From assembly GCA_029961685.1 (NCBI GenBank), contig JARWKL010000005.1:2362501-2426500 (forward strand): DNA of 64,000 nucleotides, written 5' to 3'. The stretch is from Aristolochia californica (Eukaryota; Streptophyta; Magnoliopsida; Piperales; Aristolochiaceae). Below are positions 58,501 to 64,000 of the stretch, one piece after another. The notes under the pieces are model-generated. The model saw nothing but the letters and a program-made list of their open reading frames with translations, searched no databases and was not told where the DNA came from. The position numbers were made by a program, and so were the translations under genes. Position 1 is the stretch's first letter. Each line of letters opens with the position of its first letter.

Positions 58501-60301
58501 ATTCCTTCTTGATTTATTTGAAACAAGTTATCTAATATATGTCCATGTGGTGCAGCGAGAGAGCATGGGGCCCAGAGGAGGGTTCAGTTACTTTGTATTC
58601 AAGCAGTTGTATGAAATGTGGCAGCATTCTAAGCTCCTTAGGCTTGGAGAAGAGTTCCAGGATGAACTTAGTATTTTTCTGAAGCAGCACAAGGAATTAC
58701 TATGGCTTCATGAATTATACTTAAACAGTTTTGCAAGTGCTTCGGAAAGTCTTCATGCATTAGCTCTTTCTCAAGATGCCTCTGCTTTAGCTACTGATGA
58801 AGGATCAGAATCTGAATGCTCAGGATCTGAACCGCAGTCTCTAGCAGATCGGAAGCGTTTGCTTAATCTCTCCAAGATAGCAGCAGTGGCAGGTTTGAGT
58901 CAACTATTTTGAAGTTTCTTTTCTCTTATTATAGGTCTTGCCTTCTCTTCACTGGACAAAGATTTGCATAATTTTCAATGAACTTCTCCAGAATTGCAAA
59001 CATAAATCAACAATGGGGTTCCACTTTTTATGCCTATGGTTTTAAGTAGGGCCACATAGTGTTGAGATTTAAAATAAGCTGAAAATTCCAATAGTAATCT
59101 TTTTACCCTTTATACCTCTCAGAGTTTCTCTCTTGTAACTTAAAAAAAAACTGACAAAACGCAAGGAGCTAAAGTAACACCATCACAGCCTTTTCATTAA
59201 TGTTTTAAATTACTGCTCCATGTTGGTTTTCTCCACATTGCTAATAAAATATTTTTGGTTTTTTATAGAATAAAATGACTGCATTGTCTTTCCAAATTGA
59301 TGGTTCTTTATCTGTCTATGGACAGTCGTAGGAGTTGCTCTTGCTGCAAAATCAAATAGAAAATATGATCATAAATATTAAATAACATAATCTACTACTC
59401 ATTTTTCTAATATGAAGGCCATCTACCCTATCAATTCAGTATGTCTCCAATTAAGAATGGTGAAAGAAAATAGATTGAATTCCTCCACCTGAGCTTTTGC
59501 TATTTCATGTGCCATATTTTGATAGCAGGTTTTTGCTTCACAGGTGGTGAAGCTGGTTTTGAGATCAAAGTTAGGCGCATTGAGGCTGATTTGTATATCC
59601 TGAAATTGCAGGTCCAGTATTTGTTTTAGAACATTAAGTTACTTTTTTAACTTCTTCAGCTAAGATTCGGCATCCTACTTATCACATTTCAATTTGTTTC
59701 CCATGATGTAACAGAAGTTAATTTTTAAAATTTGATGTGTTTCATGCAGGAGGAAATTGTAAAACTTTGCCCTGGTTATGAACAACACCAAGCTAATAAG
59801 CTTCTCACTCCAGAAAAGTTGATCACATTGTGTCTCAATAGCAAAAATAGAGATCTCTGTCTACGAGCTTTTGATGTCTTTGCATGGACCAGCTCCTCTT
59901 TCCGTAAAAAAACCAAGATCCTATTGGAAGAATGTTGGAAGAATGCAGCCAATCAGGATGATTGGGGCAACCTCCAGCAAGCATTTATGGCAGAAGGTTG
60001 GAATGAGGAAGAAACACTGGAGTATTTGAAAGAAACAATTTTGTTTAAAGCTTCCAAGAGGTGTTATGGGGCCGATGCTGAGATTTTTGATGGAGGGTTT
60101 GAAGAAGTGTTGCTCTTACACAAAGATGGGGAGTCTCCAATAGTGAATGATTTTTCTGTTTCATCTGTAGAAGCGATTCTGATGCAACACAAGGATTTTC
60201 CTGATGCAGGAAAATTGATGAAAACTTCAATCATGATGGGTAAGTATGGTACTGATTTTGTAATTGAAAATGGTTCCTTCATGGAAGTGACGAATGTGTA
60301 A
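46549..60301 (+). CDS. NUP133: Nucleoporin NUP133, eight coding exons
   Basis: Exons 46549-46751, 54091-54215, 54296-56062, 56363-57084, 57858-58019, 58556-58892, 59544-59611 and 59750-60301 join in phase at GT-AG sites into 1311 residues; plant NUP133 is about 1300. A Pro/Ser-rich N terminus (MFSPAVRRKPHVGP) is followed by an expected seven-bladed beta-propeller region encoded mainly by the large third exon (GTSIAWMICGDQLFLWSV). The C-terminal alpha-helical stack includes EHGEKLAGMIELRELQN, the plant segment RESMGPRGGFSYF and the end QEEIVKLCPGYEQHQA. NUP133 is a scaffold subunit of the Nup107-160 (Y) complex on both faces of the nuclear pore and acts in mRNA and protein transport. In Lotus it is also needed for symbiotic calcium signalling (established knowledge). 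Intron 1 is 7.3 kb because of a Copia insertion; the coding frame is undamaged. Confidence 0.95.
48572..48876 (+). repeat. Left LTR of the Copia element
   Basis: 305 bp, TGTTACG to TTTATCA. Aligned by eye with the right LTR it differs at 11 positions (about 3.6 percent) with no length change, so the insertion is young to moderately old in plant terms. Confidence 0.95.
49275..49506 (+). repeat. 29-bp minisatellite in the Copia leader
   Basis: Eight degenerate units of about 29 bases lie between the primer-binding site and gag. Each contains an (g/c)AATTTC or GATTTC core and a G-run (tttggggg, gcgaggg, tttgggg, cctggggg, gtagggg, gtggggg, gcggggg). It is not part of any Copia protein. The minus-strand frame over it (48983-49582) reads as repeats with TVRNS/KLSEI-type words and is a by-product of the periodicity. 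Confidence 0.8.
49536..50370 (+). pseudogene. Copia gag, interrupted
   Basis: It starts at MSADKSDFVPIRFTGKNYGTW, the usual Copia gag opening that contacts the W-rich UBN2-type domain. The frame shifts near 49635, stops with TGA at 49837-49839 and TAG near 50138. In between, blocks such as KWIIMDARVMTWILRSLE and IEEYFSGFQNLWADY are typical gag. Two CCHC zinc knuckles follow at about 50235-50345: CFHCKAYGHFVRDC is canonical, and CSYCKKPGYHITVC is the second. It cannot make an intact capsid protein. Confidence 0.85.
50340..51880 (+). pseudogene. Copia protease and integrase region, interrupted
   Basis: The protease active-site motif DSGA, in WYFDSGASNHMTNN, is at about 50568. The GAG-pre-integrase block LWHRRLGHPNSAVLRTL is near 50958. 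The integrase core includes FVTFIDDFSRFTWVYF (about 51205) and QNGVAERKNRHLLDMVR (about 51423); the FLGY and FFENQ blocks follow. The frame is broken by an extra A in a run near 50775, a TGA at 51022-51024 and a T-run shift near 51285. Catalytic Asp residues (DD) and Glu can be seen but lie in different frames. Confidence 0.85.
52130..53527 (+). pseudogene. Copia reverse transcriptase and RNase H
   Basis: The RT starts in one frame (WDTVACPPTIRPLGSKWVF, about 52137) and shifts near 52260-52310, after which 405 residues are uninterrupted to 53527. Motifs are MDVKNAFLHGDL, the PLYGLKQAP finger, the catalytic FVDDIIITG (a Phe-Val-Asp-Asp form of the YVDD box) and VGSLIYLT. The RNase H part has YSDADWAG, SSTEAEYRA, HADNTSAIQIA and the final VADVFTKAL. 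It is the best-preserved part of the element. Confidence 0.9.
53589..53893 (+). repeat. Right LTR of the Copia element
   Basis: 305 bp, the partner of 48572-48876. It is preceded by the purine tract AGGGGGGA and followed by the target duplication ccttg. Confidence 0.95.
57085..57857 (+). other. Intron of NUP133 (773 bp)
   Basis: Between TGCCAG|GTCAGC and TTGCAG|GATTTT. AT-rich with nothing recognisable. Reading through the donor gives a short spurious frame. Confidence 0.85.
58020..58555 (+). other. Intron of NUP133 (536 bp)
   Basis: Between TTATG|GTAAAT and GTGCAG|CGAGAG. No internal gene or repeat was recognised. Confidence 0.85.
58893..59543 (+). other. Intron of NUP133 (651 bp)
   Basis: Between GGCAG|GTTTGA and TTCACAG|GTGGTG. 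No internal feature is seen. Confidence 0.85.
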
Positions 60302-60585
60302 TTTTCCATGGCTCATTTGCCTGAAAAAATAGGAAAAGAAAAAGAATGATGTATGTTAGCTGTAATTCTCCCTTTTATTGTCCCTGTTTTTCAGTTGAGA
60401 AATAGTGCCATTTTTTTTGTCTCCAATTCTCTGAGCAACAAAATCGCCGGAAATTATTTTCCCTAGCATCTAGAAATGACATTTCCGGAACCAAAAAATA
60501 AAAAATCCATGCAGGCACCAGTAGATCAAACCTGCCCACTAAATCCACGTAAGCAGAATGAGGCGCACAGATGGAACGGGTATGC

Positions 60586-60591
60586 CACGTG
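60586..60591 (+). promoter_or_regulatory. G-box (CACGTG) upstream of LHCB2
   Basis: GCCACGTGG lies 207 bases before the LHCB2 ATG, the site bound by light-regulated bZIP/bHLH factors such as HY5 and PIFs. A CCAAT box follows at 60644-60648. Binding is inferred from the motif and position. Confidence 0.6.
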
Positions 60592-60700
60592 GAAGAAGGA
60601 TGTACTTCAGCGAATCAAATCCATATCCAGATTCTGGATTGTGGCCAATAGAAATGACGCTGACTTGGCTACTGTCCTCTCCACCAGTGATGAAACTAAC

Positions 60701-60724
60701 TGTATATAGACGTGTATATAGACG
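60701..60724 (+). promoter_or_regulatory. Duplicated TATA box of LHCB2
   Basis: An exact 12-bp tandem repeat, TGTATATAGACG twice, places two TATATAGA boxes 12 bases apart, about 80-95 bases before the start codon. This is the right distance for the TATA element of a short-leader light-harvesting gene. A C/A-rich likely initiation zone follows (60728-60760). Confidence 0.7.
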
Positions 60725-60797
60725 GCCATCTTCAACCACTCTCCACAGCCACTGGACACAGCCAGAAAGTCGAGAGGAAGAAGAAAAAGCCTCAGAA

Positions 60798-61685
60798 ATG
60801 GCCGCTTCAGCTCTCCAACAGTCTGCATTTGCCGGCCAGACGGCGCTGAAGCAGCGGAATGAGCTCGTCCGCAAGGTCGGCGTCTTTGAGGGCCGCATCA
60901 CCATGCGCCGGACCGTGAGGAGTGTCCCCCAGAGCATTTGGTAAGTCCCCTAATTTAATGTCTGAAAGAAGCTAGAAATTGGGTTTTTTGTGATCCTGTT
61001 ATCTGATGCTTGAGAGGGAATTTTGACAAACAGGTATGGCCCGGACCGTCCAAAGTACTTGGGACCATTCTCTGAGCAGACACCGTCTTACTTGACCGGA
61101 GAATTTGCCGGCGATTATGGGTGGGACACCGCTGGGCTCTCCGCCGACCCCGAGACCTTCGCCAAGAACAGGGAACTGGAAGTGATCCACTGCAGGTGGG
61201 CAATGCTCGGGGCCCTTGGCTGCGTCTTCCCGGAGATTCTTTCCAAGAACGGTGTGAAATTCGGCGAGGCTGTCTGGTTCAAGGCCGGTTCTCAGATCTT
61301 TTCTGAAGGCGGTCTTGACTATCTTGGCAACCCCAACCTGGTTCATGCCCAGAGCATTCTTGCCATTTGGGCATCCCAAGTGGTTCTCATGGGTTTTGTT
61401 GAAGGCTACCGTATTGGTGGTGGCCCACTCGGCGAGGGACTCGACGCCATCTACCCCGGTGGCGCCTTCGACCCTCTTGGCCTTGCCGACGACCCAGAGG
61501 CTTTTGCTGAGTTGAAGGTGAAGGAGATCAAGAACGGCCGGCTGGCTATGTTCTCCATGTTTGGATTCTTTGTGCAGGCTATTGTTACCGGCAAGGGCCC
61601 CATTGAGAACCTCGTCGACCATCTTGCTGATCCTGTTGCTAACAACGCATGGGCCTACGCCACTAACTTTGTTCCAGGAAAGTGA
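60798..61685 (+). CDS. LHCB2: Chlorophyll a/b-binding protein of LHCII, type LHCB2
   Basis: Exons 60798-60940 and 61034-61685 join at TG|GTAAG and ACAG|G, giving 264 residues, the normal length. The N terminus ([18 protein letters not shown]) is a plastid transit peptide. The mature protein should begin near [12 protein letters not shown], whose Thr39 matches the LHCB2 phosphorylation site used by the STN7 kinase in state transitions. The trimerisation motif WYGPDR spans the splice junction (48-53). Chlorophyll-binding helices are visible: [35 protein letters not shown] and [17 protein letters not shown]. The [10 protein letters not shown] loop and the KGPIENL segment identify LHCB2 rather than LHCB1 or LHCB3, as does the single intron after the transit and N-terminal region. 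It binds pigments in thylakoid LHCII trimers feeding photosystem II and, after phosphorylation, photosystem I. It lies head-to-tail behind NUP133 with only 496 bp between. Confidence 0.97.
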
Positions 61686-62362
61686 GAGGGGATTTACTGA
61701 TCTGATACTTGTACTGTTTGTATTGAGGATTCAAGAGAGGATGTAAGATCAATGGTTGCCTGTGGATGAGTGGGTCTATGAAATGTAGCTTTTTCTGGTG
61801 TTAGAAATAGATGCAACATTATTATGTCTTCTTGCCAAAATCTGAATCTTCTCGTCTGCTGGATGGCTGATCAACACCTAATAAGTTTTCACGAGTCTTT
61901 TACATATTGCTGGAGCAGGTGAACCTTGACAAAACGATAATGGATTAAGAAGACTGAAATATCTATAATGGTATTATTCTAAACCAGTTTTACAGGCAAG
62001 CTTTCAAGTAGAGGAAACTCCTCTGTGAACTGGGGTGACTAAAGCTTGAGCAAGCTGGCTCTCAAAGTTTCTAATTCTTCAGTTCTTTGCAGAAAGTGCA
62101 TACCAGATATGCAAGAATGTTCTTGATATCACATAAACCTGATTGACACAGCAATGTATTTTGGATTGCATAACTTTATTCTTCTTTATTCCCAAATAAG
62201 AAACATTAGAGAATAGGATTACAAAATTAACTGAAATGGTATGTTTTCACAAGGGCAGAAATACCTCTCTGAACTGCCATAGATAAAGACTTCTACATCA
62301 CAACAAGAACTGGGTCTCTTAACTCTCTTCTTGAATACAACAGGAAAAAATGATTTGACATC
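61686..62362. other. Convergent intergenic region between LHCB2 and the PPR gene
   Basis: It contains the LHCB2 3' UTR (about the first 150 bases) and, on the other strand, the PPR 3' UTR. Nothing else is recognised. Confidence 0.7.
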
Positions 62363-64000
62363 TCACCAATAATCTCTGCAGGAACATAACCCATTCTTGA
62401 AATGGTGGAAACGTCTATTGTCTCTCACAATGATTTCACAACTATAAATTATTGACAGAAGCTTGGTGACAACATGACAATCATTGCAAACACGAAGGTT
62501 TTTCATCACTCGAATTGGTTTTCCCTTTTCATAGTTGATGAGACCAAAGGCGATTGCTAATCTCTCACTATGGTAAGCCAATTCAACTTCCTTGTCCTTC
62601 TCTCCTAAACATAACAACACCTGTGTTGTATCAGGAATGTAGCCAGAAGATTTCAATCTGATCTTCATTTCTTCCAACTTGGAATAGATGTCTTTGGTTT
62701 GATGGTGATTTTTATCCCCAACTACAAAACTATGGATTTCCCCCCCATATTCTATTGAACTCCGACCTGGGTCCTTCATAACTCCTTCCATCTTCATCAC
62801 TTTTCTCAATTCAGAAACCTGATCCCATAGTCCAGCTGCTGCATATATATTGGAGAGAAGAACATAACAGCCTGTGGCCATAGGGTCTAATTCTATCACA
62901 TGCTTAGCTGCAAACTCCCCAAGATCAACATTTCCATAGCTTCTGCAACCACTGAGTAAACTCATCCAAATTATTTCATTTGGTTCCATGGGCATCTTAT
63001 CTATCACATTCTTAGCCTCTTCTAACTGTCCGGCTCGACAGAGAAGATCCACAACACAACCATAGTGCTCTACTGTTGGATTGATCCCATGTTCATTTAC
63101 CATTAGTTGAAAGTAGTGAAGGCCTTGCTCAATCTTACCTGCATGACTACAGGCATTTAACAAACCAATGAAAGTTATTCCATGTGGCCTCAATCCAACT
63201 CTTTTCATTTCTTCAAACAATTCCAGGGCTTCCTTGGCCATGCCATGCAATCCCAACCCCACTATAATTGTACTCCAATGCCCCAACTTCTTTCTGGATA
63301 TTGAATGAAAAACACTAAGAGCACTTTCAATGCTCCCACACTTTGAATACATATCGATAAGTGAAGTTCCAAGAACACCATCATATCCAAATCCATTTTT
63401 GTCCATGTAAGAACGTATCCATATTCCATTTTCAAGGAGACCCAAACCTGATACTGCAGACATAGCACTAACCAATGTTGAGTCATTTGCTTTAACATCT
63501 TCCTTCAGCATTGCCTTAAAAACACTCAAGGCATCTAGAAACCTATTATTGAACACAAATCCTGAAATCATTAAATTCCAAGTGACCAAGCTTTTAACAG
63601 GCATTTTATTGAACAATGTTTCTGCTGTTACGAAATCTCTACTCTTCATGTACCCATCAATCATTGCATTCCAGGAAACCACATTCCTCTCTGGCATCAG
63701 GTCAAAAATCTCACGAGCAGTCTCCACTTTTCCAGATTTCGAGTATCCATCAACTAAAGCTGTCCAAGAAAATAAGTCCCGTTCCGGCATTTGATCAAAC
63801 AACTCCCTTGCTGTTCCAATATCACCACTTCTCACGTACCCAGCAATCAAACAGTTCCAAGAAACCAAATCCTTGGAGCTCATTTTGTCAAACACAGTCC
63901 TTGCCAAATCTATTTCACCGCATTTGGAATACAAGCTTAACAAACTACTTTGTACAAACATATCTCCACCGAACCCACATTTAAAAGCCAACCCTTGAAT
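62363..64000 (-). CDS. PLS-class pentatricopeptide repeat protein with E/E+ and DYW domains (5' end outside the window)
   Basis: The frame is open from the right edge to the TGA at 62363-62365, 545 codons. About ten PPR units are visible, with the alternating P, L and S pattern: FVQSSLLSLYSKCGEIDLA, VSWNCLIAGYVRSGD, FSWTALVDGYSKSGK, VSWNAMIDGYMKSRD. They are followed by the E region (IWMSLLSGCRSYGNVDLGE) and a complete DYW domain. The latter contains the cytidine-deaminase-like HSE (YHSERLAIAFGL) and CxxC (VCNDCHVV) zinc ligands and ends CSCRDYW. DYW PPR proteins bind single RNA targets and carry out C-to-U editing in plastids or mitochondria. The targeting peptide and the first repeats lie beyond 64000, so organelle and RNA target cannot be judged. 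Confidence 0.93.
   Translation of the reverse strand: MQGLAFKCGFGGDMFVQSSLLSLYSKCGEIDLARTVFDKMSSKDLVSWNCLIAGYVRSGDIGTARELFDQMPERDLFSWTALVDGYSKSGKVETAREIFDLMPERNVVSWNAMIDGYMKSRDFVTAETLFNKMPVKSLVTWNLMISGFVFNNRFLDALSVFKAMLKEDVKANDSTLVSAMSAVSGLGLLENGIWIRSYMDKNGFGYDGVLGTSLIDMYSKCGSIESALSVFHSISRKKLGHWSTIIVGLGLHGMAKEALELFEEMKRVGLRPHGITFIGLLNACSHAGKIEQGLHYFQLMVNEHGINPTVEHYGCVVDLLCRAGQLEEAKNVIDKMPMEPNEIIWMSLLSGCRSYGNVDLGEFAAKHVIELDPMATGCYVLLSNIYAAAGLWDQVSELRKVMKMEGVMKDPGRSSIEYGGEIHSFVVGDKNHHQTKDIYSKLEEMKIRLKSSGYIPDTTQVLLCLGEKDKEVELAYHSERLAIAFGLINYEKGKPIRVMKNLRVCNDCHVVTKLLSIIYSCEIIVRDNRRFHHFKNGLCSCRDYW

Noticed and set aside
60999..61622. 207-residue open frame on the minus strand
   Set aside because: It is the antisense shadow of LHCB2 exon 2, caused by its GC-rich codon use; the protein has no domain.

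Overview
This is nuclear DNA from a flowering plant. The genes have plant-type spliced exons, most of them in AT-rich, intron-heavy DNA. The families are plant families: a chloroplast light-harvesting protein (LHCB2), a DYW-class PPR protein, a PAT1-type GRAS regulator, the nucleoporin NUP133, and plant retrotransposons. The sequence does not fix the species. The gene structures suit a dicot-like or early-diverging angiosperm rather than a grass, but that is only an impression.

Layout. Positions 1-2719 hold the 5' part of a hAT-type DNA transposon on the minus strand; its BED zinc-finger first coding exon runs off the left edge. Positions 2720-9770 are a diverged segmental duplication (2720-5155 and 7447-9766). 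Each copy carries the C-terminal domain of a plant protein family related to Arabidopsis At4g27240/At1g75710; one copy is open and the other is frameshifted. A GRAS gene of the PAT1/SCL type (minus, 10260-11885) follows, with a probable long 5' UTR intron reaching about 14484. An AT-rich gap (about 14.6-21.1 kb) holds a 36-base C run, telomere-like repeats and direct repeats. Then come a CCCH zinc-finger plus RRM gene in seven coding exons (minus, 21135-24257) and, divergent to it, an intronless armadillo-repeat gene (plus, 28153-29553).

The 29.6-36.6 kb gap holds a decayed RNase H fragment from a non-LTR retrotransposon and a miniature LTR (TRIM-like) relic. A small three-exon SAM-domain gene (plus, 36630-44376) follows. 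Its first intron contains a tandem duplication into which a solo LTR later inserted; its second intron holds a duplicated, broken copy of the start of exon 3. NUP133 (plus, 46549-60301) can be assembled completely from eight coding exons, giving 1311 residues. Its first intron hosts a 5.3 kb Copia element with 305-bp LTRs, a primer-binding site, a purine tract and a 5-bp target duplication. LHCB2 (plus, 60798-61685, two exons) starts only 496 bp after the NUP133 stop. A DYW-type PPR gene (minus, from 62363) runs off the right edge.

The host genes are unrelated housekeeping or regulatory loci rather than a pathway cluster. I saw no convincing new biological system. The most distinctive signals are structural: an exact (TAGGGTT)3 block between two copies of a 45-bp duplication, a 29-bp minisatellite in the Copia leader, an exact 12-bp duplication of the LHCB2 TATA region, the duplicated pseudo-exon in the SAM gene, and the duplicated PARP-like-domain locus.
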